From NCBI GenBank assembly GCA_963576735.1, contig OY755178.1, positions 3,906,001 to 3,970,000 of the forward strand: DNA of 64,000 bases. Direction: 5' to 3'. Shown piece after piece: positions 17,383 to 29,100 of this stretch. Numbering within the stretch: the stretch's first letter is position 1; every line of letters starts with the position of its first letter. The notes under the pieces are model-generated. The model saw only the letters and a program-made list of their open reading frames with translations. It was not told the origin of the DNA and did no database searches. This stretch comes from Bedellia somnulentella (lineage: Eukaryota; Arthropoda; Insecta; Lepidoptera; Bedelliidae). Position numbers and translations under genes: made by a program.

Positions 17383-18654
17383 AAACTGAAATGTTAATAA
17401 ATTAAAGTTGCTTGCCTTCGGTCACAAAAGCAGGTCAAACATGAAATAAAAAGATAATAATTCTACCGTCCGTACTAAGTAATCAAACTATAAAACTTTC
17501 TTCCGCAATTTATCGGTGAGAGTTATACAACCATCTTATAAATCACCCCATCCTCCCCTCGAGGGTGCCAGTCTCGTCTGCGAAGGTGTTTATTTGAGAA
17601 GGATGTTCAAATACGCTTCAAATTTTCTTCACAAATACCTGGAACACAAATCCTTTGAAAGCTGATGAAATTTTGAATTAACCCTCCTTCGTAATGTAGA
17701 TAAATTAACTTTGAGCAAAAATACTTTAGTTATATGTTTACAGGTAAATTTTTCATTGGCTGCCTATTCTCAAGACTTTAACCCAAACAAAGGTCGGAAC
17801 GAGCTTTATAATAAAAATTTACCATTTGCCAGACAATTTCGGTAGTTCACAAGGACACAGATCATACCATAAAGCATGATTTGTAACTATATTCACTGTT
17901 TTTAATTAAGATTTAATACAAATGTCCGCCTTTTGACGAACTCGCCGTTCATGAAGTAATAGGCACCAAAAATACTATAAAAATAAATTAAAACGAAGGT
18001 TTGCTTCAAAGTTAACATAATGAAATTATACCGTAACCTTTTGCTATGAAAAACAGACACCCAAAAATATATCTCACAACTTCATCACAACAAAACATCG
18101 AGTTAAAAATGTACCTCGCAAAACCCCAGAGAGATATATTTGGGATGAATTTCTTGAAGCTAAAAATTAAGTGTTGAACACTTTAACATTGAACTCAGGA
18201 CGCTTGTATTTTATAAGAGCCCTTCGTAATATAAAATAAATGAGAACGAGTTCAGGTGGTCGGAACATCGTCCTACTGGGAGCGATAGACCCTGATTGAG
18301 CAGATCAGTCGTTGCGAACTAAACTATCGCAAACTCTAATATAACTCCATGATAGTTTAAAGTTGAATGTCGTCGTTGAGAATACACAACATTTTGTCTA
18401 GCTGATGAGATTTGTGGAACTGGGTTGTATATTAGTTTCGTAGGCATTTTGCGTCGGCATTCATCACACTTTTGTTGTTTTGTAGACAGTGTGTTGGAAA
18501 TTATTGACAAAAAAAACTTTACTTTTACTCCGTTTTTAATTTAATAAAAATATTCGTATTCAAATTTGGTTTTTATTTGTGTTCACGGCTCTCTGTTGTC
18601 CACTTAAAGAATTACTAAGAGAGCACTCATATAAGCGTATGGCACGTTTAATAG

Positions 18655-19021
18655 CATAACATAACATAATATAAACATAAACGTTCACGCCGAATATCCC
18701 CGAAGGGGTTGGCAGAGGTACTAATACTTCTGAACATCACGTGACTTTGTCACCTGGTGTTCAGAGTACCCACGTTTTGCATTGACAGTGTACTCACGTG
18801 ATAGGGGACAAGCCTATCGCCGTTTTGTACGAATAAACTGTCACATGACTAAGTACAACTCAGCCATGTGGGTTTCCTCACGATGTTTTCCCTCACCGTT
18901 AACAACCATGATAAATTAACCACACATATGTCTTTAGAAAAGACAAATTGGTGTAGGCCTGACCCAGGATTTGAACACTAGTCATTTGTACGATAACCAA
19001 GTGTTCTACCCACTGGGCTAT
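18655..19021 (-). mobile_element. SINE-1, full length with tRNA-like head
   Basis: 367 bp with the 12-bp TSD CACGTTTAATAG at 18643-18654 and 19022-19033. The empty site is preserved at about 44965-44980. On the minus strand it starts GTGATAGCCCAGTGGGTAGA (box A region), has a weak box B, and ends in the CCCCTTCGGGG hairpin and a TTATG-rich tail. Transcribed by pol III in principle and dependent on a LINE reverse transcriptase for movement. Confidence 0.9.
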
Positions 19022-19139
19022 CACGTTTAATAGTTGATTGAGAAACCCGTATAATAAGCTCAATCAGTATATAATGAGCAATTTTATGTGTGATTGGAAT
19101 TATTATATAACAAAACCTATCGTACTCAACCAAAGTAGT

Positions 19140-19182
19140 AATCCTTTTAACCCCAACTAGCACTTGGGGTTAAAAGGATTTA
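19140..19182. repeat. 17-bp-arm hairpin in module B
   Basis: AATCCTTTTAACCCCAA is followed after a short loop by TTGGGGTTAAAAGGATT. Conserved at about 45087-45125 and 57928-57968, but precisely absent from the otherwise matching copy at 38930-38945. Confidence 0.85.
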
Positions 19183-19341
19183 ACTAGGGTATTCTTGAAC
19201 ACTCCGTATTTACCTAATAAGGGACTAACACCATAAAAAAGGTTCAAAACCACAAATCAGCTAATAGGTATTGGTTATTCATCGTTCGAATAAAACCAAC
19301 TTTATATTCACTTGAAAAGTTCAAATTGGAATATTGGAGTT

Positions 19342-19510
19342 TATGAAATTGGAAGCAGCTTCGCGGCCGCCGCTCGAACTCGCTGTATTTACAATTCAAT
19401 TGGAAAGAGTCGCTTCTTGCTATTTTATTAGTAAAAGTGTAAACACTCGCGGCGCTGACACCAGCCGGAGGACAACTTCCAAATAGAATTTCTTACAAAA
19501 CATACACCCA
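19342..19510 (+). other. Conserved GC-rich block of module B
   Basis: Contains GCAGCTTCGCGGCCGCCGCT and GGCGCTGACACC(A/G)GCCGGAGGAC, then ACCCAGGTAAACACTTGG, which looks like a splice donor. Copies are at 39090-39270, 45284-45460, 58131-58305 and, diverged, 58690-58810. It is much richer in GC than its surroundings. The frame closes at different points in different copies, so a coding role is unproven. Confidence 0.5.
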
Positions 19511-19611
19511 GGTAAACACTTGGTGCCTCGAGAAACTCGAAGTCAATTTTACTAGAAAATCTACAAGAACCAAGAAAGTAAATCCAGTCGCTTTTGCTGT
19601 GATTGAAATAA

Positions 19612-19760
19612 AAATAATAATCAATAATCATTTATTTTCATATTCATTTATACAAAATACATCTTTGCGTTGAACCTTGCACTAGGCATGGCCTGTATCG
19701 CAAGGTTCTTATTTTACATGCTTTATATAAAATAAATAAATTAAACAAAGAAAAAAAATG
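19612..19760 (-). mobile_element. LINE 3'-end remnant
   Basis: Contains TTGCACTAGGCATGGCCTGT, related to GCACTAGGTAAAACCTGTAT at 41670-41700. T-rich at the low-coordinate side, as expected for a severely 5'-truncated minus-strand LINE tail. No coding part remains. Confidence 0.5.
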
Positions 19761-19821
19761 GTAAAAAACCATTAAAAAATAAAACGGAATTAAAAGAAAC
19801 AATTTAAAAATAATAATGAAA

Positions 19822-20065
19822 TGCCGTGTAGTGCCGGCTTAGAATGTCGCTACCCCTTTCTACCCACGGGTGTCGTAACAGGCGACAGGGTATTGGGGCT
19901 TTTTATTGGATTTTTGGGCGATGCGGTTGGAGACCCATTACCAAAAACCTTTATTTTTACCATCTTTTCCCCACTTAACTTCTAAAAGTGGCTGAGGAAT
20001 TTATAATTCCTTAGCGCTGGTTACCCCTTCTAGGGAAATATAGCCGTGAGTATATGTATGTATGT
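19822..20065 (+). mobile_element. SINE-3, plus-strand copy
   Basis: Begins TGCCGTGTAGTGCCGGCTTA and ends GCCGTGAGTATATGTATGTA. Near-complete 244-bp copy that defines the family boundaries used here. Confidence 0.85.
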
Positions 20066-20221
20066 AAAAATAAGTAGTTATTCATATTAAAAGTAAAAGT
20101 GACAAGAAAATTTAACCTAATAAAATGAAAAAAAATCAATTGAGCTTTACTAAAATGCTACTTAACAATAACAATAGGACAGGTGCGCGTAAAGTGTATA
20201 ATGTTGTGTATATGTAACTAG

Positions 20222-20365
20222 GATAGAATAACTCTTTATTGTACATCAAACACAAATTCACAAAAAAAATTATCATACAGTTTACAGTGAGGTACAATCG
20301 GTGGTCTTATCGCTAAAAGCGATCTCTTCCAGACAACCTTTGGAAGGTGAGATCGGTAAACTAGT
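20222..20365 (-). mobile_element. LINE 3'-end remnant (TTTATTGTACATC type)
   Basis: Shares CTCTTTATTGTACATCA and GGTGGTCTTATCGCTAAAAG-type sequence with 62564-62700. On the minus strand this reads as a LINE 3' UTR ending in AATAAAGAG. Only the tail survives. Confidence 0.6.
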
Positions 20366-20456
20366 TATCTGGGTAGATGCACAAACAAGCTTACTTTAAA
20401 ACTAACTTATTTAATTGAAATAATAAATACTAACATAAATATTTATTACACAAAAT

Positions 20457-20503
20457 AATATACCTATTACACACATACAATGTATGTGTGTAATAGGTAT
20501 ATT
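20457..20503. repeat. Near-perfect 47-bp palindrome
   Basis: AATATACCTATTACACACAT, then ACA, one A, and the exact reverse complement. Arms of 23 bp with a 1-bp spacer. Directly followed by an ATGT microsatellite (about 20513-20541). Confidence 0.9.
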
Positions 20504-20510
20504 ATATAGA

Positions 20511-20512
<2 letters not shown>

Positions 20513-20541
<29 letters not shown>
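20513..20541. repeat. ATGT microsatellite
   Basis: Uninterrupted tetranucleotide run followed by its inverse (CATACATACATA). Confidence 0.9.
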
Positions 20542-20542
<1 letters not shown>

Positions 20543-20807
20543 CATACATACATAACTACATGCTTTTATATATACAAGCAATACAAATACCTAAATAAAA
20601 TACACAAATACGTTTTAGAAATATAATTCTAAATGGCTTCTAACAAACGAGCAGTAAATAATCTTAATAGCTTTGATATTATCAAAACTAGCGCAAGTTC
20701 TCATCAAGAATCCCAGAGCTTTTGATGACTTTGATACTATACTGTCCACGTGTTTATCAAACAACGTGTTTATCTAACTACACTATCTTCTGTTTTTTTG
20801 TATTTAT

Positions 20808-20985
20808 ATTCCCGTGGGCGTTGTAATAGATATAAAGAACATTGAGACTTTTTAAGTGATTATTGGGCGATGCAGTTAGATAATTGGACGGACCCCATTC
20901 AACTTCCAAAAGTGGATAAAGAATTACTATCTCTGGAGCTTTGGCTACCCTTTTTTGGGATTTATAGCCGTTAGTATATTCTCAT
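20808..20985 (+). mobile_element. SINE-3, degraded copy
   Basis: Recognisable by GGGCGATGCAGTTAGA, CTTCCAAAAGTGG and GGCTACCCTTTTTTGGGATT followed by TATAGCCGT. Strongly diverged. Confidence 0.7.
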
Positions 20986-21265
20986 GATTGATTGATGGAT
21001 GAATTTCATACATTCATTTCATTTTCATTGTCATTGTAGTTGTTATATCAGTCAATCGCATCAAGATTCAAATTTCTAGATACATTGTATTTATAGATCA
21101 AAAATCTGTATAATATATTTTAATCTCTTAGGGGATGAGTTCCAAAAAACCTTTTTAATTGTTCATAAGAAACATGAAACAAACCATTTTGTAACCAAGT
21201 TTCTATTTTTAAAAATGAAAATATCTTGAGTAAGTATGGATAGCAGTTTGGCGACCCGGTGCTGC

Positions 21266-21772
21266 CCCCTACACTGACTGTTGGTGATGTGTGAGAGATT
21301 GCAATCATCGGTCAACAGATGGCGTTACTGAATTAACATTGAGATATTTACTATTATTTACAAACTATGCATTCTGAGGCTTAAACAGAATATTAATTTA
21401 TACGTAAGTAAAACATAATATATCTATGAGAATATTAGTTAAAAATAGTTAAAAAAACAAAAGCTATAAACATATTTTCAAACCTACCAAATGAATACGC
21501 AAAATTCATACAATATACTTTCAATTATCTTTATTCATACATGTTCGCATAGTTGAATGTGAAAAAGAAGGATTAGTGCATCCTATTATTCTAACCTATT
21601 ACAAAAGCAAAAAAGTCTCAAAAAGACTTTAATCACCCGGGATTCGAACCTGGGTCATCCGTTAATTTAGTTTTAACTAATATACAGGTATACAGCTACG
21701 CCACAATAACATTAGTAATGATGTCAAATTTGTGATATATCTAGTAGCCATACTATTGACAAACAATTAAAT
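21266..21772. repeat. Direct repeat R, copy 1, with tRNA-like segment
   Basis: Matches 22152-22660. Both contain GAGAGATTGCAATCATCGG, TGCATTCTGAGGCTTAAACA and, near the end on the minus strand, a tRNA-like segment with GGTTCGAATCCCGGGTGA (box B) and TGGCGTAGC (box A). The stems do not pair as in a functional tRNA. Confidence 0.75.
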
Positions 21773-22024
21773 ACATACATACATACATACATATACTCAC
21801 GGCTATAAATCCCTAGAAGGGGTAGCCAGAGCTAAGGAACTTGAAGTTCCTCAGCCACTTTTGGAAGTTGCGTCGGGAAAAGATAGTGAAATAAAGGTTG
21901 TTGGTGATGGGTCTCCAACCACATCGCCCAAAAATCCCTTAAAAGCCCCAATACCGTTAGTCGCCTCTTACGTACACCCACCGGAAGAAATGGGGTAGTG
22001 TTATTCTAAGCCGACACTACACAG
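21773..22024 (-). mobile_element. SINE-3 copy
   Basis: Reverse-complement copy, starting from a CATA-repeat tail (21773-21795) and ending at TAAGCCGACACTACACAGC. It sits between the two R repeats. Confidence 0.85.
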
Positions 22025-22151
22025 CAATTCATTAAATGGACATTTATTTGGATGAAAATGGATAAAACCCTTATTTTTTTCAAAAACACTATTAATGAAG
22101 AGTCTGATAAAGTCGGTCGATGAAAAAATTAATCGTGTAAATATGGGGAGC

Positions 22152-22660
22152 AATAAGTTGGTGATGTGAGAGAGATTGCAATCATCGGCCAATAGATGGC
22201 GGTACTGAATTAAAATTGAGATATTTATTATTATTTATTTACAAACTATGCATTCTGAGGCTTAAACAGAATATTAATTTATGCGTAAGTAAAGTATAAT
22301 ATATCTATGAGAATATTAGTTAAAAATGGTTAAATAAACAAAAGTTATAAACATTTTCTCAAACCTACCAAATGAATACGCAAAATTCATACAATATGCT
22401 TTAAATTATCTTTATTCATACATATTCGCATAGTTGAATGTGAAAAAGAAGGATTAGTGCATCCTATTATTCTAACCTAACACAAAAGCAAAAAAAAATA
22501 CGCAAAAAGACTTTAATCACCCGGGATTCGAACCTGGGTCTTTCGTATTAGTGTTTACCAAACGGTATACCGCTACGCCACGCAGAAATTTGTGTAAGTC
22601 TCAAATTTGTGATATCCTATATATCTAGTAGTCATACTATTGACAAACAATTAAATGGAC
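22152..22660. repeat. Direct repeat R, copy 2
   Basis: Second copy of the 21266 block. Its tRNA-like part differs mainly in the anticodon-side region (TATTAGTGTTTACCAAACGG), while box A and box B are retained. This suggests a tRNA-derived SINE, not duplicated tRNA genes. Confidence 0.75.
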
Positions 22661-22925
22661 AATTATTTTGATGAAAATGGATGAAACCCTTATTTTTTCC
22701 AAAAATACTATTAATGAAGAGTCCAATAAAATCGGTCGATGAAAAAATTAATCGTGTAAATATGGGGAACCACATAAAAGTTATGTTTTTTTATGCTCCT
22801 CTGGGAACCCTTGCGAAATCCGGGATAAATTATATCCTATATGTTGGCCAGGTGTATAACCTACATTCATGCCAAATTTGATCAAGATCGGTCCGGTAGA
22901 ATTAACGTGATGAACGGACATGCAG

Positions 22926-22941
22926 ACAGACAGACAGACAG

Positions 22942-22972
<31 letters not shown>

Positions 22973-22973
22973 T
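22926..22973 (+). repeat. GACA microsatellite
   Basis: Run of ACAG/GACA units with one GACG interruption, directly after TGATGAACGGACATGCAG, a context seen at the end of many insect repeats. Confidence 0.9.
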
Positions 22974-23091
22974 TTTTTTCAAAAATTGCAAATTTGGCTT
23001 CAGTATCGAAAATAAAACATATTCCACCGGTTTTTATTTTTTTTTTCTTCAATGTACAGTTTTGACCTCGTTACAGTCTTATTATAGTATA

Positions 23092-23880
23092 GAAGATAGA
23101 TGTTGCCAAGACGAGCGCATATGACTCGCACTGTCCAAACGTTATCAGATCTCATGTAGAGCCAAGCTTCTAACACTACACGCCCTAACTCTACAAGGCC
23201 TAACCTCACAAACTCTACACCGTAGTCAAAATATGTGGCTTGGCTATTTCGCTACATTCACATCGGCGTACGGTGAAAAATTAATTCACTTTTGTGTTAC
23301 ACAATAGTTTTTGTAGTAATGAACGGCCAAGCTAAGTTTGTGAAGTTAGGCCTTGTAGAGTTAGGGCGTGTAGTGTTAGAAGCTTGGCTCTACATGAGAT
23401 CTGATAACTTTTTGACAGTACGAGTCATATGCGCTTGTCTTGGCAACATTTTTCAAAAAAACGTTGTTGGTGGTATTTCGTTTCTTTTTGTAAGTTGTTT
23501 GTAACATTTTTTTTAACAAGAAGTACCTATACATATATATCTGTTGGCATCAAGTTTTAGATCAGATTAGACCTCTAGCGTCAAAATTGAAAATTACAGG
23601 TTTCAAGGAAGTTAGGCCTTGTAGAGTTAGGGCGTGTAGTGTTAGAAGCTTGGCTCTACATGAGATCTGATAACTTTTTGACAGTACGAGTCATATGCGC
23701 TTGTCTTGGCAACATTTTTCAAAAAATCGTTGTTGGTGGTATTTCGTTTCTTTTTGTAAGTTGTTTGTAACATTTTTTTTAACAAGAAGTACCTATACAT
23801 ATATATCTGTTGGCATCAAGTTTTAGATCAGATTAGACCTCTAGCGTCAAAATTGAAAATTACAGGTTTCAAACAAACTC
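23092..23880. repeat. Palindromic repeat P with a 272-bp tandem duplication
   Basis: 23101-23216 is the reverse complement of about 23336-23450. The right part (from GAAGTTAGGCCTTGTAGAG to ATTACAGGTTTCAA) is then repeated almost exactly: about 23336-23608 and 23609-23880. Related single arms are at 13072 and 42880. Short frames inside are shadows. Confidence 0.8.
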
Positions 23881-24284
23881 CCATCCCCTAGTTTAAGGGG
23901 TTGGGGGATGAAAATTACAAGTTTTATATTTTTTTGCTGTTTGTGTGCTCTTACTAAATTACATACAAAATTTCAGCTAGCTAACACATTAGGAAATACC
24001 CTAAGAATTTTGATGATCATCAGTGAGTCAGTGACGAAATCAGCGTTTTTGTATATAAATAAAATCTTAAGTATAAAAGCTACTGTAATTAAAACTTTAT
24101 ACGTTCAATAAGTCCGCCATTGACAATATATCCCGAAAATTTTGTTGATCTAGCATAATCCGAACCCAATTATGAAGGTTCAAAAAATCGACGAAGCACT
24201 TCGAGAAAAGGTAGGCAATGCCCGTGCGCTTCGCTTGGCTCGTCTTGGCGGGGGCACTACCGTGCCCCCGGATATATTTATCAT
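23881..24284. other. Unclassified DNA with a GC-rich hairpin
   Basis: No supported gene. At about 24250-24272 lies a perfect hairpin (GGGGGCAC, loop, GTGCCCCC) after a GC-rich stretch, GTGCGCTTCGCTTGGCTCGT, which looks like the terminal part of an unidentified repeat. Confidence 0.5.
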
Positions 24285-26124
24285 TGCAGAGCTTAATATT
24301 AAAGACAATTTATTTATTTGTACATCAATTGTGTTGTAAACACTTGTATTAATTTAATGATCTATTTACTCGTGATCTGAGACTCCATTATAATGGAACT
24401 TTATGCACAATAGAATAGATATAGGTAGTAAGGAAAATATTTATTCTTTAGTATATTAAGGTTTTCAAAGAAAGATCATTAATGATTTTACTTTATATTC
24501 AATCTTTACTCATGGGTATTAATCCCAGAGAGCCAGAGTTTTAAGTAAAACCTCAACCAAATTTGGCTAATGATTATGGAATACATTATATTGGATTGAA
24601 AGAAGAAAAGAAAAAAGGGACACCATCTAAATCTCCTATCTGACACATAAAAAGCCTTAAGGTTTCGTTCACGACACACACGAGAAGAAATGAGTTAGTT
24701 CTTTTTTAAGCCAGTACGCACAGTTAAATTTCATATAAATTTTCATTGATACATTTTATAATGAAATAATTTGATGTACGTATAATACCCTGCAAAGTAG
24801 TTTTGTAAATAAAATCTAAGTTTTTGTAAATAAACTGTACTCAAACCTTGAATGAAATTAAATTGAGACAATGGCGTGAGTATATGTATGAATGTATGTA
24901 TGTAATATTTCAGTTCAGACTTAGGTTAAAACATCTTCCACCATCATCACAATTATCCTTTATTATAACATCTTTTTCTAACGAAATTACAAAAGTGTCC
25001 TAAGAATATATTATATGAAGCTCTGGCTACCCTGTTTACGATTTTACTAAAAAACTGACGAAATATTATTGAAATTTATTTTCAATAGCCGATTTCAAAG
25101 TTGATAAACGAAACAAAACGTATTTCCGTTTCATTCAGATTAGTACACAAAATGAAATGCTCATAAATTAAAGTTGCTTGTCTTTGGTCACGAAAGGAGG
25201 TCAAACATGAAATAAAAGATAATAATTCTACTGTCCTTACTAAGTAATCAAACTATAAAACTTTCTTCCGCAATTTATCGGTGAGAGTTATACAACCATC
25301 TTATAAATCACCCCATCCTCCCCTCGAGGGTGCCAGTCTCGTCTGCGAAGGTGTTTATTTGAGAAGGATGTTCAAATTTTCTTCACAAATACCTGGAACA
25401 CAAATCCTTTGAAAGCTGATGAAATTTTGAATTAACCCTCCTTCATAATGTAGATAAATTAACTTTGAGCAAAAATATTTCCGTTAAATGTTTACAAGTA
25501 AATTTTTAATTGGCCGCCCATTTCAAGGCTTTTCCTCAAAAAAAGGTCGGCACGAGCTTTAAAATCAAAATTTACCATTTTCCAGAGAATTTTGGTAGTT
25601 CACAAGGACACAGAACATACTATAAAGCATGATTTGTAACTATATTCACTGTATTTTAATTAAGATTCAATGCAAATTTTCGATTTTGACTAACTCGCCG
25701 TTCATGAAATAATAGATACCAAAAATACTGTAAAAAATAATTAAAACGAAGGTTTGCTTCAAAGTTAACATAATGAAATTATACCGTAACCTTTTGCTGT
25801 AAAAAACAGACACCCAAAAATATATCTTACAACTTCATCACAACAAAACACCGAGTTTAAAATGTATCTCACAAAACCCCATGAATATCTTGAAGCTTAA
25901 AAATTAGGTGTTGAACACTTTAACACTGAACTCAGAACGCTTGTATTTTATAAGGGCCCTTCGTCATATAAAATAAATGAGTTCAGGTGGTCGGAACATC
26001 GTCCTACTGGGAGCGATAGACCCTGATTGAGCAGATCAGTCGTTGCGAACTAAACTATCGCAAACTCTAATATAACTCCATGATAGTTTAGAATTGAATG
26101 TCGTCCTTGAGAATACACAACGTT
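24285..26124. repeat. Module B copy 2, left part
   Basis: Collinear with 55400-57400. It stops at 26124, inside the block around GAGAATACACAACGTT, where the 12.4-kb foldback element is inserted, and resumes at 38530. A minimal LINE tail (GGCGTGAGTATATGTATG at about 24874-24903) is inserted here; sister copies lack it. Confidence 0.8.
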
Positions 26125-29100
26125 ACCGGTGTGAAGTTAGCGGCCGATTTCAGCGGCCGATTATAAACCGACCAAATTAAAAAGTCTTCAATTCAAACAC
26201 ATAAAACCATTCAAATACTGCATAAAACATGCTAAATAAACAAGTTATTCATCGATTTATGTTCAGACTCCTACTAAAGGTAAGACAGATAAACCTAGAC
26301 TCCCTTAAACCTAATGTAGAGTAAGTGGTCAAAAGAAAAATCCAAAAAGAAGTATTTGACATCGACCCAAAGCTTCTAGCCACCCTGAAAGTGGTGTCAA
26401 TAGAAGCGTGTGAATATGTCCTTTAAAACCACGACCCAATCATACCATTATGAAGAGCTTTTAACCCTCCTTTGATATGTAGAGTATAAAGTCGAAATGA
26501 AAAATATTAAAAAAACCGATTAGATATAGACCCCAAGGCTTCTAGCCACTCTGTAAGTGGTGTCAGTAGAAGCGCCTCGGTTAGTTCTATGCAAAACATA
26601 TCAAGTCATATTATTATGAAGAGCTTTTGACCCTTCATTCGTATGGTACAATCCAGCGGCCGATGGCGCTCATACGAATAGCTAAGATAAATTTGACCAA
26701 AAGCTTCTAGCCACACTGTAAGTGGTGTCAATAGAAGCGCCTTGGTTAGTTCTATGCAAAACATATCAAGTCATATTATTATGAAGAGCTTTTAACCCTT
26801 CATTCGTATGGTACAATCCAGCGGCCGATTGCGCTCAAACGAATAACTAAGATAAATTTGACCAAAAGCTTCTAGCCACACTGTAAGTGGTGTCAATAGA
26901 AGCGCCTTGGTTAGTTCTATGCAAAACATATCAAGTCATATTATTATGAAGAGCTTTTAACCCTTCATTCGTATGGTACAATCCAGCGGCCGATTGCGCT
27001 CAAACAAATAGCTATGATAACGTCGACCAAAAGCTTCTAGCCACCCTGATAGTGGTGTCAGTAGAAGCGTATGAATATGTCCTTTAAAACCACGACCCAA
27101 ACATACCATTATGAAGAGCTTTTAACCCTCCTTTGATATGTAGAGTATAAAGTCGAAATGAAAAATATTAAAAAAACCGATTAGATATAGACCCAAAGCT
27201 TCTAGCCACTCTGTAAGTGGTGTCAGTAGAAGCGCCTTGGTTAGTTCTATGCAAAACATATCAAGTCATATTATTATGAAGAGCTTTTAACCCTTCATTC
27301 GTATGGTACAATCCAGCGGCCGATTGCGCTCAAACAAATAGCTATGATAACGTCGACCAAAAGCTTCTAGCCACCCTGATAGTTGTGTCAGTAGAAGCGT
27401 ATGAATATGTCCTTTAAAACCACGACCCAAACATACCATTATGAAGAGCTTTTAACCCTCCTTTGATATGTAGAGTATAAAGTCGAAATGAAAAATATAA
27501 AAAAAACCGATTAGATATAGACCCCTAGGCTTCTAGCCACTCTGTAAGTGGTGTCAGTAGAAGCGCCTCGGTTAGTTCTATGCAAAACATATCAAGTCAT
27601 ATTATTATGAAGAGCTTTTAACCCTTCATTCGTATGGTACAATCCAGCGGCCGATTGCGCTCATACGAATAGCTAAGATAAATTTGACCAAAAGCTTCTA
27701 GCCACACTGTTAGTGGTGTCAATAGAAGCGCCTTGGTTAGTTCTATGCAAAACATATTAAGTCATATTATTATGAAGAGCTTTTAACCCTTCATTCGTAT
27801 GGTATAATCCAGCGGCCGATGGCGCTCATACGAATAGCTAAGATAAATTTGACCAAAAGCTTCTAGCCACACTGTAAGTGGTGTCAAAAGAAGCGCCTCG
27901 GTTAGTTCTATGCAAAACATATCAAGTCATATTATTATGAAGAGCTTTTAACCCTTCATTCGTATGGTATAATCCAGCGGCCGATGGCGCTCATACGAAT
28001 AGCTAAGATAAATTTGACCAAAAGCTTCTAGCCACACTGTAAGTGGTGTCAAAAGAAGCGCCTCGGTTAGTTCTATGCAAAACATATCAAGTCATATTAT
28101 TATGAAGAGCTTTTAACCCTTCATTCGTATGGTATAATCCAGCGGCCGATGGCGCTCATACGAATAGCTAAGATAAATTTGACCAAAAGCTTCTAGCCAC
28201 ACTGTAAGTGGTGTCAAAAGAAGCGCCTCGGTTAGTTCTATGCAAAACATATCAAGTCATATTATTATGAAGAGCTTTTAACCCTTCATTCGTATGGTAC
28301 AATCCAGCGGCCGATTGCGCTCAAACGAATAGCTAAGATAAATTTGACCAAAAGCTTCTAGCCACACTGTTAGTGGTGTCAATAGAAGCGCCTTGGTTAG
28401 TTCTATGCAAAACATATTAAGTCATATTATTATGAAGAGCTTTTAACCCTTCATTCGTATGGTATAATCCAGCGGCCGATGGCGCTCATACGAATAGCTA
28501 AGATAAATTTGACCAAAAGCTTCTAGCCACACTGTAAGTGGTGTCAAAAGAAGCGCCTCGGTTAGTTCTATGCAAAACATATCAAGTCATATTATTATGA
28601 AGAGCTTTTAACCCTTCATTCGTATGGTACAATCCAGCGGCCGATTGCGCTCAAACGAATAGCTAAGATAAATTTGACCAAAAGCTTCTAGCCACACTGT
28701 TAGTGGTGTCAATAGAAGCGCCTTGGTTAGTTCTATGCAAAACATATTAAGTCATATTATTATGAAGAGCTTTTAACCCTTCATTCGTATGGTATAATCC
28801 AGCGGCCGATGGCGCTCATACGAATAGCTAAGATAAATTTGACCAAAAGCTTCTAGCCACACTGTAAGTGGTGTCAAAAGAAGCGCCTCGGTTAGTTCTA
28901 TGCAAAACATATCAAGTCATATTATTATGAAGAGCTTTTAACCCTTCATTCGTATGGTACAATCCAGCGGCCGATTGCGCTCAAACAAATAGCGATGATA
29001 ACGTCGACCAAAAGCTTCTAGCCACCCTGATAGTAGTGTCAGTAGAAGCGTATGAATATGTCCTTTAAAACCACGACCCAAACATACCATTATGAAGAGC

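Larger units (their letters stand above)
16650..19620. repeat. Module B of the tandem unit, copy 1
   Basis: Homologous to 24285-26124 plus 38530-39370, to 42880-45500 and to 55400-58470. Landmarks are the block from CCACAATTTATCGGTGAGAG-like sequence to CCCCTCGAGGGTGCCAG (17500-17570), the ACTATCGCAAACTCTAATAT segment (18325) and the GC-rich block 19342-19500. This copy contains SINE-3 (17145-17382) and SINE-1 (18655-19021). No conserved reading frame is shared by all copies. Confidence 0.8.

Noticed and set aside
18319..18510. 63-codon minus-strand frame similar to that at 57329-57520
   Set aside because: The third copy near 44700-44830 has an in-frame stop, so the frame is not maintained across the module copies.
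24245..24275. Rho-independent terminator-like GC hairpin
   Set aside because: Bacterial terminators are not expected here and no T run follows; most likely part of a repeat end.
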